NCBI GenBank assembly: GCA_023423695.1
Contig: JAFAFA010000054.1
Location: 32,359-96,358, forward strand
DNA from: Pseudomonadota bacterium
GTDB taxonomy: Bacteria; Pseudomonadota; Alphaproteobacteria; Azospirillales; Azospirillaceae
Direction of reading: 5' to 3'
Length of the DNA stretch: 64,000 nucleotides
The position numbers and the translations under genes were made by a program. The notes under the pieces are model-generated. The model ran no database searches, was not told the DNA's origin, and saw nothing but the letters and a program-made list of their open reading frames with translations. Below, in pieces: positions 41,312 through 48,905 of this stretch (positions within the stretch are counted from its first letter, which is position 1; each line of letters starts with the position of its first letter).

Positions 41312-42199
41312 ATGACCGTCACCACGCTTGCTACCGATCCTGAGTCCGTCACGGTCCCGGACGCCGCGGCGGCGCTGGCCGACATCGCCACCGCGCTGGC
41401 GGCGCGGCAGGTGGTGCCCTATCTCGGCCCCGGCGCCTTCGCCATGCTGCCGCCCGACCGGTGCTCGATTCCGCGCAATTCGGCGGAGCTGGTGCAGCGC
41501 CTGAACGCCAAGGTCGCCGCCCCCGGCCGCATCCGCTCCAACCTGACCGCCGTCGCCCAGTTCATCGAGACGCGCAAGCACCGCAAGACGCTGGAGACCA
41601 TCCTCAACGAGATCTTCCGCCAGACCGTGCCGGCCACCCCGGTCCATGCCCTGCTGGCGGCGATCCCGGCCCCGCCGCTGCTGGTCGACGTCTGGTACGA
41701 CAATGTGCTGGAAAGCCTGCTGAGCGCCGCGGCCGACCGGAAATGGGGCCAGATTCAAGGCGTGTCGCACCCGCAATCGACCGGCGAATGGGTGCGCTGC
41801 TACGCCCCCGACGGCGCCGAGACGACGGCCGACGCGGCGGCCGGCTGGGACACCGTGCTGTACAAGCCGTCGGGCGCGGCAACGCCGGCCGGCAACTACC
41901 TGATCTCCGACAGCGACTATGTCGAGATCCTGACGGAGATCGACATCCAGACCCCGATTCCCGCCGTCGTGAAGGACCGCCGCGCCGGCCGGCATTTCCT
42001 GTTCCTGGGCTGCCGCTTCGACCACGAGATCCAGCGCACCTTCGCCCGGCAGATCGCCAAGCGCTCCGCCGACAGCCATTGGGCGGTGATCCCCGGCGAG
42101 TTGTCGAAGAACGAAGCCCGCTTCCTGGCGCTGCATGGAATCAAGCGCATCGACATGACGCTGGAAGAGGCCGTGGAGGGGCTGCGCGCGGGAGTGTGA
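41312..42199 (+). CDS. SIR2-like domain protein of the nif operon
   Basis: 295 residues from ATG 41312. The N-terminal VVPYLGPGAFAML resembles the NAD-binding GAG turn of SIR2-like proteins, and the later HFLFLGCRFDHEIQRTF is the second SIR2-like motif. A cytosolic protein with no signal peptide. It follows the DegT-like gene by 23 bp and is the last clear gene of the operon. SIR2-like domains often bind or cleave NAD. What that does in nitrogen fixation is unknown. Confidence 0.78.
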   Translation: MTVTTLATDPESVTVPDAAAALADIATALAARQVVPYLGPGAFAMLPPDRCSIPRNSAELVQRLNAKVAAPGRIRSNLTAVAQFIETRKHRKTLETILNEIFRQTVPATPVHALLAAIPAPPLLVDVWYDNVLESLLSAAADRKWGQIQGVSHPQSTGEWVRCYAPDGAETTADAAAGWDTVLYKPSGAATPAGNYLISDSDYVEILTEIDIQTPIPAVVKDRRAGRHFLFLGCRFDHEIQRTFARQIAKRSADSHWAVIPGELSKNEARFLALHGIKRIDMTLEEAVEGLRAGV

Positions 42200-42310
42200 G
42201 GGGCATTTTTTCGAGAGGGGGCATTCGTCAGCGGAAACTCCCCCCTACCTCCAAATAAGCTGGACCTCAGCGCAACACACATCCTATCCCTCCGTTATCT
42301 GGCGGAACGG

Positions 42311-43369
42311 ATGGAGCGTGTCGGAATGGTGACGAAAAGCGGCCCCGCTTTGGCCGCGGCATTTGCAGCCCTGCTGCTGGCGGCATCGGCGGCAACCGCA
42401 CAGGAAGCCGCCCCGCTGCCGGTCGATGCGCCCGCCACCTCCGGCCCCGTCATCGGCTTCTGGATCGACAACGACCTGTTCGGCGGCGGGACCGACCGCT
42501 ACTACTCGAACGGCTTCCAGTTCTATTACTTCTCCGGCGCGCGGCTGCCATACGGCAACATCGACTTGCTGGCGAACCTCGTGCCCTGGATAGAACCGGG
42601 CGGGGTACGGCGCTACGGCTTCGCCTTCGGCCAGAACATCTACACGCCGAGCAACCTCAAGGCGCGAAATCCGGACCCCACCGACCGCCCCTATGCCGGC
42701 TGGCTCTATGGCCGGGTGTCGGTGCTGAACGAGGCGCCGACGGCGGTGGACCGCATCGACCTCGACCTCGGCATGGTCGGTCCGGCCTCGCTGGCGGAGC
42801 AGACGCAGAAGGCGGTGCACAAGATCGTCAGCGGCGCTACCTACCCGGAGGGCTGGAATTACCAGCTGCGCGACGAACCGGGCGTGGTGCTGAGCTATGA
42901 GCATGTCTGGCGCGGCGAGAAGCCGAACACGCTGGGTCCCCTGGAGTGGGATTTCAGCCCCCACGTCGCCGGCAGCCTGGGCAATGTGCTGACCTTCGCC
43001 GCGGTGGGGAGCACGGTCCGGCTGGGCGGCAACATGCCGCCGCCGGTCGGCGCCCTGGTGACCCGCCCGACATCCAGCATTCCCTACCAGGACTCCCCCT
43101 ATTCGGAGCGGCAGGGGCGCTTTTCCTGGTATGTCTACGCCAGCGCCGAGGGGCGTGCGGTGGCGCGGAACATCTTCCTGGACGGCAACACGTTCCGGGA
43201 TAGCCGCTCGGTCGACAAGAATTCCTTCGTCGGCAGCGTGCAGGCCGGGCTGACGCTGCGCTACGGCCGCTATGGCCTGACCTATGCCCAAACCCTGCAG
43301 ACGCCGGAGTTCAGCGGCCAGAAGTCGCTGACCAACTACGGCTCCCTCCGGCTGTCGGCTCAGTTCTGA
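42311..43369 (+). CDS. LpxR-like outer-membrane lipid A deacylase
   Basis: 352 residues; the start could also be ATG 42326. Signal peptide ~1-32. The family N-terminus WIDNDLFGGGTDRYYSNGF carries the catalytic Asn-Asp and Thr/Ser region. Further conserved parts are GFAFGQNIYTPSN, DRPYAGWLYG and the later YEHVWRGE with His. The C-terminus ends in an aromatic beta-strand as expected for a 12-stranded barrel. It would remove 3'-acyloxyacyl chains from lipid A in the outer membrane. Possibly constitutive and separate from nif, since a 110-bp gap precedes it. Confidence 0.88.
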   Translation: MERVGMVTKSGPALAAAFAALLLAASAATAQEAAPLPVDAPATSGPVIGFWIDNDLFGGGTDRYYSNGFQFYYFSGARLPYGNIDLLANLVPWIEPGGVRRYGFAFGQNIYTPSNLKARNPDPTDRPYAGWLYGRVSVLNEAPTAVDRIDLDLGMVGPASLAEQTQKAVHKIVSGATYPEGWNYQLRDEPGVVLSYEHVWRGEKPNTLGPLEWDFSPHVAGSLGNVLTFAAVGSTVRLGGNMPPPVGALVTRPTSSIPYQDSPYSERQGRFSWYVYASAEGRAVARNIFLDGNTFRDSRSVDKNSFVGSVQAGLTLRYGRYGLTYAQTLQTPEFSGQKSLTNYGSLRLSAQF

Positions 43370-43452
43370 TCGGCCGGCATCATCCGTCCGAATGCCCCGC
43401 CCGCCACCATTCGCCCCTTTCACGGGCGGCCGGTTCGGGCTATGTCAGGGGA

Positions 43453-44019
43453 ATGAACCAGTTCGCACGCCTGGCGATCGAGGCCGGTCCGCTGGCCGCC
43501 TTCTTCGTCGCCAATTCTCAGGCCGGCATCATGACCGGCACCGCGGTCTTCATGGTCGCCATCAGCATCGCGGTCGCGGTGTCGTGGCGGCTGGAACGCC
43601 GCATCCCGATCATGCCGGTGGTCGGCGCAGGCTTCGTGCTGCTGTTCGGCGGCCTGACCCTGTGGCTGCAGGACGACCTGTTCATCAAGATCAAGCCGAC
43701 CCTGGTCAACCTGCTGTTCGCCGCGGTTCTGTTCGTCGCCCATGCCATGCGGCGCAACGTGATGAAGCGGCTGCTGGGCACCGTGCTGAACCTGTCGGAC
43801 GAGGGATGGCGCACGCTGAGCATCCGCTGGGCCTGGTTCTTCCTGGTCCTGGCCGTGCTGAACGAGGTGGTGTGGCGGAACTTCTCCACCGACATGTGGG
43901 TGAACTTCAAGGTGTTCGGCATCATGCCGCTGACCCTGGTCTTCAGCGCCTTCCAGGCGCCGCTGATCATGCGCCACCAGCTGCCGGAAGAGCCGGCGGA
44001 AAGCGGGCCGGCCGCCTGA
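43453..44019 (+). CDS. yciB: YciB/IspZ-family inner-membrane protein
   Basis: 188 residues and about five membrane helices. Family motifs include GPLAAFFVANSQAG, LTLWLQDDLFIKIKPTLVN and LNEVVWRNFSTDMWVNFKVF. YciB works in envelope integrity and septation in E. coli. The pair of conserved segments and the length fit the family well. Single gene, 119 bp before tatA. Confidence 0.93.
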   Translation: MNQFARLAIEAGPLAAFFVANSQAGIMTGTAVFMVAISIAVAVSWRLERRIPIMPVVGAGFVLLFGGLTLWLQDDLFIKIKPTLVNLLFAAVLFVAHAMRRNVMKRLLGTVLNLSDEGWRTLSIRWAWFFLVLAVLNEVVWRNFSTDMWVNFKVFGIMPLTLVFSAFQAPLIMRHQLPEEPAESGPAA

Positions 44020-44138
44020 GGGCGCCGCGTTTATCGGGTTCCTTCGGCGCCAACCTCTTGTGCGGCGCGGAAGGGGCACTCACATTGGTGGCGACCGCGA
44101 CGTCGTCCGTTCCGACCGATTTGCAGAGGTATTGATCG

Positions 44139-44477
44139 ATGGGCAGTTTCAGCATCTGGCACTGGTTGATCGTTCTGGTCATCGTGCTTCTCCTGTTCGG
44201 CGCCGGCAAGCTGCCCAACGTGATGGGCGACATCGCCAAGGGCGTGAAGGCCTTCAAGTCCGGCCTGAAGGACGAGGAAGACGAGACGCAGGCGGCTCCC
44301 GCCCAGACCGCAGCCCAGGCCCCGCCCGCCGCGATCAACCCGGCGCCCGCCCAGCCGGCCGCCCAGCCCGTCACGCAGGCTCCGGTGCCCCCGGCCGCGT
44401 CCTCAACCGTTTCCCCGACTGCTCCCACGGCAACCCAGCCGCACCCGGTCGACCCGGCCAAGCCGCATCAGGGCTGA
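44139..44477 (+). CDS. tatA: Sec-independent translocase subunit TatA
   Basis: 112 residues. The N-terminal helix and hinge MGSFSIWHWLIVLVIVLLLF with FGAGKLP and the amphipathic GDIAKGVKAFKSGLKD are canonical. The last ~60 residues are an unusually long Ala/Pro/Gln-rich tail. TatB and TatC are not adjacent, so this is a separately placed tatA/E. A hairpin terminator-like structure follows. Confidence 0.92.
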   Translation: MGSFSIWHWLIVLVIVLLLFGAGKLPNVMGDIAKGVKAFKSGLKDEEDETQAAPAQTAAQAPPAAINPAPAQPAAQPVTQAPVPPAASSTVSPTAPTATQPHPVDPAKPHQG

Positions 44478-44572
44478 CCGGCATCCCGTAACGGCAGCCT
44501 CTTCTTTGCATCGCCCGTCCGCCGGGCGCGACCGCTTGGCGGTTTGATGGGGCGGCAAAATACGATAAAGAG

Positions 44573-44633
44573 AAGGGGCTTTCCGCAGCCGGTCCGTGTT
44601 CCGCGGACCGGCCGCCGGAAGGCCCTTCTTGTT
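44573..44633 (+). terminator. Long hairpin after tatA
   Basis: A perfect 9-bp inner stem (44588-44596 with 44604-44612) sits in an outer imperfect stem (AAGGGGC... with ...GGCCCTT), followed by CTTGTTT. It is a likely terminator, overlapping any longer upstream frame of the SPOR gene. Confidence 0.65.
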
Positions 44634-44648
44634 TCCAGCCGGCCCGCC

Positions 44649-45824
44649 ATGACGGGCAAGCGCAGGTCGACCGTGACGCTCAAGCCACCGCCCCGGCAGG
44701 CCCCCACCCTGTCGACACCGACGTTCAAGGACGAGATGAAAGCAAACGGCAAACCTTCCGAGACTCCGCCGCCGGAGAACGAGGACATCGCCAAGCTGCT
44801 TCGTGCCTTGAACGAGGATCTGCACGCCGAGCAGCAGGACGAGGTCGAGGACGACGAGGAAGAGCCGGCAAGCCGCAGCCTGCCGCTGGGCAAGATCGCG
44901 CTCGCCCTGCTGGCCGCGGGCGGCATCGCCGTCGGCGTCGTGTATCTCGGATCGGGCGACCCGGAGCCGGTGACGACGGCGGCCAACACCTCCTCGCCGA
45001 TGGTGCCGGCCCCGGCCATCACGCGCGCCCCCCAGAATGCGACGCAGCAAAACGCGACGCCGTCCAATCCGGCAGCGTCCGGCACGGCGACCAACGGCGC
45101 GCCGGCCGCAGCCGTCACGCCACCGGCACAGACACCCCCCACCCAGGCGGCCCCAGCAACACCGCCGGCCGCGTCCGCCGCACCGCCGCCGCCGGTCGCC
45201 GCCCTGCCCGCCAGCCCGCCGCCGGTGCTGAAGGTGCCGGAACCGCCGGCCGTCCCGGCCACGGCACCTGCCGCCTCGCCGAAACCGCGTGCCGCGGCAC
45301 CGGCCGAAGGCGCACCGCCGCCGGCCGCCCAGAAGCCGGAAGCTCCCAAACCGGATACCGCCAAGCCTGACGCAGCCAAGCCGGAGCAGGCGGCCGCTGG
45401 CGTGGCTGCCGACACCGGCTCGCTCCAGGCGATGCTGGCTCCGCCGAAGGAGGCCGCCAAGCGGCCGCCCACCGCGACTCCGGCCGCGCCGCCGGTTCCC
45501 CCGGCCACGGCGTCGGCGCCTCCTTCCGCCAACGGCGAAGCGAAGCCCCCGGCCAAGGCCGCCACCCCGCCGGCTTCGATGCCGGCCGGGCGCTACACCG
45601 TGCAGGTCGGCAGCTTCTCGGTTACGGCGAACGCCGATTCGCTGGCGCAGCGGCTGCAGGGCGGCGGTTTCCAGGCCTATACGGTGGACTGGACCGACAG
45701 CTCCAACCGGTCCTGGCGGGCGGTGCGCGTCGGCGGATTCGCCGATCAGTCCGCGGCCAGGCGCGAGGCGGAGCAATTGAAAACGAAGATGGGGCTCAAC
45801 CCGGTGGTGATCACCGCCCGCTGA
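44649..45824 (+). CDS. SPOR-domain membrane protein
   Basis: 391 residues from ATG 44649; a longer frame upstream would read through the hairpin and is rejected. A cytoplasmic Glu/Asp-rich region (~20-80) precedes one membrane helix (~82-101: GKIALALLAAGGIAVGVVYL). A ~210-residue Pro/Ala-rich periplasmic linker follows, then a C-terminal SPOR domain (~315-391: YTVQVGSFSVTANADSLAQR). SPOR domains bind denuded peptidoglycan at division sites. The two AP-rich tails, here and in tatA, are unrelated in sequence but share composition. Confidence 0.9.
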   Translation: MTGKRRSTVTLKPPPRQAPTLSTPTFKDEMKANGKPSETPPPENEDIAKLLRALNEDLHAEQQDEVEDDEEEPASRSLPLGKIALALLAAGGIAVGVVYLGSGDPEPVTTAANTSSPMVPAPAITRAPQNATQQNATPSNPAASGTATNGAPAAAVTPPAQTPPTQAAPATPPAASAAPPPPVAALPASPPPVLKVPEPPAVPATAPAASPKPRAAAPAEGAPPPAAQKPEAPKPDTAKPDAAKPEQAAAGVAADTGSLQAMLAPPKEAAKRPPTATPAAPPVPPATASAPPSANGEAKPPAKAATPPASMPAGRYTVQVGSFSVTANADSLAQRLQGGGFQAYTVDWTDSSNRSWRAVRVGGFADQSAARREAEQLKTKMGLNPVVITAR

Positions 45825-45891
45825 TCCCCTGCCGGACCGGCGGAGGCGTGACGCCGGTCCTTCCCCTGCGACAACCTGTCATGCAAGCGAT

Positions 45892-45929
45892 AGCCCGGCG
45901 GCGACATTTGGTCGCGGCCGGGCTTTTTC
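45892..45929 (+). terminator. Rho-independent terminator after the SPOR gene
   Basis: AGCCCGGC (45892-45899) pairs with GCCGGGCT (45917-45924), with an inner GCGAC/GTCGC stem, followed by TTTTTCTTG. Confidence 0.92.
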
Positions 45930-46090
45930 TTGTCAACGACACCCCGTTCTTTGGTCGGGGGAGCCGGGAGTGCCGCTTGATCCCCGCTTCTCTTTGCTCG
46001 TACCATGGACATTCCAGGGCACGAACGCATCGCCCCGGCCACAAATTTGGGAAGCCGGCAGCAGACCGGCGCACCGGAGGACGCCCCGCC

Positions 46091-46489
46091 ATGAAGCCGA
46101 CCATCCTGGTCGTCGACGACGAACCCAGCATCGTCCTGTCGCTCCAGGTCCTCATGCAGCGTGCCGGGTTCGACGTGCGCATCGCCCGCGATGGCGATGA
46201 GGCGCTGCGCTCGGTGGAGAGCTTCACCCCCGACCTGATCCTGCTCGACGCCATGATGCCGAAGCGCGACGGCTTCGACGTCTGCCAGACCTTGCGGAAC
46301 AACCCGGCCTGGAAATCCCTGCCCATCATCATGCTGACGGCGCGCAGCCGCGACGTCGAACGGCAGAAGGGGCTGGCGCTGGGCGCCACCGACTACATCA
46401 CCAAGCCCTTCTCCACCCGAGACCTGCTGACCACCGTCCGCCGCCACCTGGGCCTGCCGGCGGCCGGCAGCGTGGAGCCGGCGCCGTGA
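46091..46489 (+). CDS. Single-domain CheY-like response regulator
   Basis: 132 residues from ATG 46091. Receiver core: LVVDDEPSIVLSLQ, phosphoacceptor D53 in LILLDAMMPKRDG, then LTARSRD and ITKPFSTRDL with the conserved Lys. There is no output domain. Its stop overlaps the GTG start of the exonuclease-sensor gene (GTGA), so the two are translationally coupled. Confidence 0.95.
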   Translation: MKPTILVVDDEPSIVLSLQVLMQRAGFDVRIARDGDEALRSVESFTPDLILLDAMMPKRDGFDVCQTLRNNPAWKSLPIIMLTARSRDVERQKGLALGATDYITKPFSTRDLLTTVRRHLGLPAAGSVEPAP

Positions 46490-48684
46490 CCGGGTCCGTG
46501 ACCGCGCCCCCCCGCCAACCCCGCCGCATGGTGCCGCTGGCCTTCGGTGCCGCCGGCCTGGGTCTGGTGGCGCTGTCGGTCGGGCTGGCGATGGCGGTGC
46601 GCGGATCGGACGCCGCGGACCCGCTGCTGACCTATGCCGTGGTGATGACGGCGGCCTGCGCGGCGGCGGTGTGGGGGCTGTGGCTGGCGGTCGACCGCTA
46701 CCTGCTGCGCGCCGCCGAAACGCTGAGCCGCGAGGCCGGGCTGATCGCCCACGGCAATGCGGAGGGCATGGTCGGCGGCCGGGTGCCGCTGGCGCGCTAC
46801 GGCGACCTGCAGCCGATCGCCCGCGCGGTCAACGACCTGTCGGACAAGCTGGCCCAGGTCCGCCGCGACATCGCCCGCACCGTCGCGGAATCGACCGCCA
46901 AGGCGGAGGAGCAGAAGACCCAGCTCGCCGCCGTGCTGCGCGACCTGCATGAAGGCGTGCTGGTCTGCAACACCCGGCACCAGATCCTGCTCTACAACCA
47001 GACCGCCCTCGACATCCTGCACCTGACGGGGGAGCTGGGGCTCGGCCGTTCGATGCTGCATTTCGTGGTGGCGGAACCGCTGACCCACACGCTGGAGCGG
47101 CTGACCTTGCGCGTGCGCGAAGGCCGGCACATCAACCACGAGCACGGCACCACCGCCCAATTCGTCGGCGCCACCACCGACGGCCGCATCCTGCTGGAAG
47201 GCCGCATGAGCGCCATCCTGCAAGACCCCGACCCGGCGTCAGACGAGCCCCCCGCCATCACCGGCCCAATCATCACCGGCTACGTGCTGACCCTGTCCGA
47301 CGCCACCAGCGAACTTGCGGCGCTGGGCCAGCGCGACGCCCTGCTGCGCGAGGCGACGGAGGGGTTCCGCGCGCCGATCGCCAACCTGCGCGCCGCGGTG
47401 GAGACGCTGTACGACGCACCGGACCTCGGCCCCAGCGACCGGGCGGCGTTCGAAAGCGCGATGATGGACTCCTGCGACAGCCTGTCCCGGCGGCTGGAGC
47501 AGGTGACCGCCGCCTACCGCAACGTCGTCACCGGCAGCTGGCCGATGAGCGACATTCACTCCAACAACCTGATCAACCTCGTTGCCCACCGGGTCGGGAC
47601 CGAAACCCCCACCAGGGTCACGCTGACCGGACTGCCGCAATGGGTGCATGGCGACAGCCATGGGCTGGTCCTGCTGTTCGCCTATCTGATCGAGAAGGTG
47701 CACGGCCTGACCGGCGCCACCGCCTTCGACCTGGAGGCCGCCGGGCCGCAGGACGGCGACCGCTGGGTCTATCTCGATCTGGTGTGGGAAGGGCCGGCGG
47801 TGCCCAGCGCCACGTTGGACGGCTGGCTGGAGCAGACCCTGCCGGGCGGGCTGGGGGGACTCAGCGCCGGCGACGTGCTTCAGCACCACCGCAGCACCGC
47901 TTGGAGCGAACCGCTTGCAGCCCCCAACGGGACCGCAGTGCGTGCGCGGCTGCGCGTGCCGCTGCCGCCGGCGCAGTCGCCGCGCTCCGCCCTGCCGCGG
48001 CCGCGGGCGGGCGCCCGGCCGGAGTTCTTCGATTTCGGACTGCTGCACCAGCCGCTGGCGACCAGCGAGCTTGGCCGCACGCCGCTCGACCGCCTGCATT
48101 ACGTGGTGTTCGACACGGAGACCACCGGCCTGTCGCCCAGCACCGGCGACGAGATCATCCAGATCGCCGCGGTCCGCGTCGTCGGCGGGCGCATCCTGAC
48201 GGGCGAGACCTTCAACACGCTGGTCGACCCCAGGCGGCCGATCCCGCCGGAGTCGGTCCCCTTCCACGGCATCACCGACGGCATGGTCGCCGGCAAGCCG
48301 ACCATCGACGCCGTGCTGCCGCAGTTCCGCGGCTTCGTCTCCGGCGCGGTGCTGGTGGCGCACAACGCCGCCTTCGACCTGAAATTCCTGAAGATGAAGG
48401 AACGGGCGGCGGGGGTGGCCTTCGACTGCCCGGTGCTGGACACCATGCTGCTGTCGCGCATGCTGCTGGGCAATGACGGCGACCACACGCTGGACGGCAT
48501 CGCCGAGCGGCTGGGCATCGAGGTGGTCGACCGCCACACCGCGCTGGGCGACAGCCTTGTCACCGCCGCGGTCTTCCTGCGGATGATCGAGATGCTGCGC
48601 GAACGCGACGTGCGGACGCTGGACGACGCCATCCGCGGCGCCAACATCCTGGTCGAACTCGCCGCCCGGGAGCGCGCCTTTTGA
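46486..48684 (+). CDS. Sensor-like membrane protein fused to a DnaQ-type 3'-5' exonuclease
   Basis: 732 residues, GTG start. Two membrane helices (~15-35 and ~42-65) and HAMP- and PAS-like segments (~85-250) come first. Then a degenerate histidine-kinase-like core, in which the H-box reads EGFRAPIANLRAAV without the His, leads into a DEDDh exonuclease domain (~537-732). The metal motifs are FDTETTG, VAHNAAFD and the final HTALGDSLVTA. Similar exonucleases sit beside acetate-type symporters in other bacteria (for example PA3232 in Pseudomonas). Here it is next to a symporter-kinase. Substrate unknown. Confidence 0.85.
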   Translation: MTGSVTAPPRQPRRMVPLAFGAAGLGLVALSVGLAMAVRGSDAADPLLTYAVVMTAACAAAVWGLWLAVDRYLLRAAETLSREAGLIAHGNAEGMVGGRVPLARYGDLQPIARAVNDLSDKLAQVRRDIARTVAESTAKAEEQKTQLAAVLRDLHEGVLVCNTRHQILLYNQTALDILHLTGELGLGRSMLHFVVAEPLTHTLERLTLRVREGRHINHEHGTTAQFVGATTDGRILLEGRMSAILQDPDPASDEPPAITGPIITGYVLTLSDATSELAALGQRDALLREATEGFRAPIANLRAAVETLYDAPDLGPSDRAAFESAMMDSCDSLSRRLEQVTAAYRNVVTGSWPMSDIHSNNLINLVAHRVGTETPTRVTLTGLPQWVHGDSHGLVLLFAYLIEKVHGLTGATAFDLEAAGPQDGDRWVYLDLVWEGPAVPSATLDGWLEQTLPGGLGGLSAGDVLQHHRSTAWSEPLAAPNGTAVRARLRVPLPPAQSPRSALPRPRAGARPEFFDFGLLHQPLATSELGRTPLDRLHYVVFDTETTGLSPSTGDEIIQIAAVRVVGGRILTGETFNTLVDPRRPIPPESVPFHGITDGMVAGKPTIDAVLPQFRGFVSGAVLVAHNAAFDLKFLKMKERAAGVAFDCPVLDTMLLSRMLLGNDGDHTLDGIAERLGIEVVDRHTALGDSLVTAAVFLRMIEMLRERDVRTLDDAIRGANILVELAARERAF

Positions 48685-48896
48685 CCGCGCCGGCCCGCGA
48701 CGACCAGCCCGCTCCCCGTCGCCAGGAGCGCATGGCCGGGCTGTTCCTGCTGGCCGGCGTGCTGTTCAGCCCGCCGTTGCTCGGCCTGTTCGGGGTGGAG
48801 GGCACGGTTCTGGGGGTGCCTGCCCTCTATGCCGGGGTCTTCGGCGCCTGGGCGGTGGTGATCCTGCTGGCGGCGCTCGCCGGCCGGTCTCGGTAG
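48681..48896 (+). CDS. Small two-helix membrane protein (symporter-associated)
   Basis: 71 residues with a TTG start overlapping the preceding stop (TTGA); ATG 48732 is an alternative. Two hydrophobic helices (MAGLFLLAGVLFSPPLLGLF and YAGVFGAWAVVILLAALAG). It sits 9 bp before the SSF-kinase gene. Small membrane proteins of this kind accompany solute/sodium symporters, so it may be a subunit. Function inferred from position only. Confidence 0.65.
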   Translation: MTAPARDDQPAPRRQERMAGLFLLAGVLFSPPLLGLFGVEGTVLGVPALYAGVFGAWAVVILLAALAGRSR

Positions 48897-48905
48897 GGGG
48901 CCCGC

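Noticed and set aside
41312..42199. SIR2-like gene as part of an anti-phage defence system
   Set aside because: No defence partner (Argonaute, NLR, TIR or nuclease gene) is nearby and it lies in the nif operon. The fold alone is not enough.
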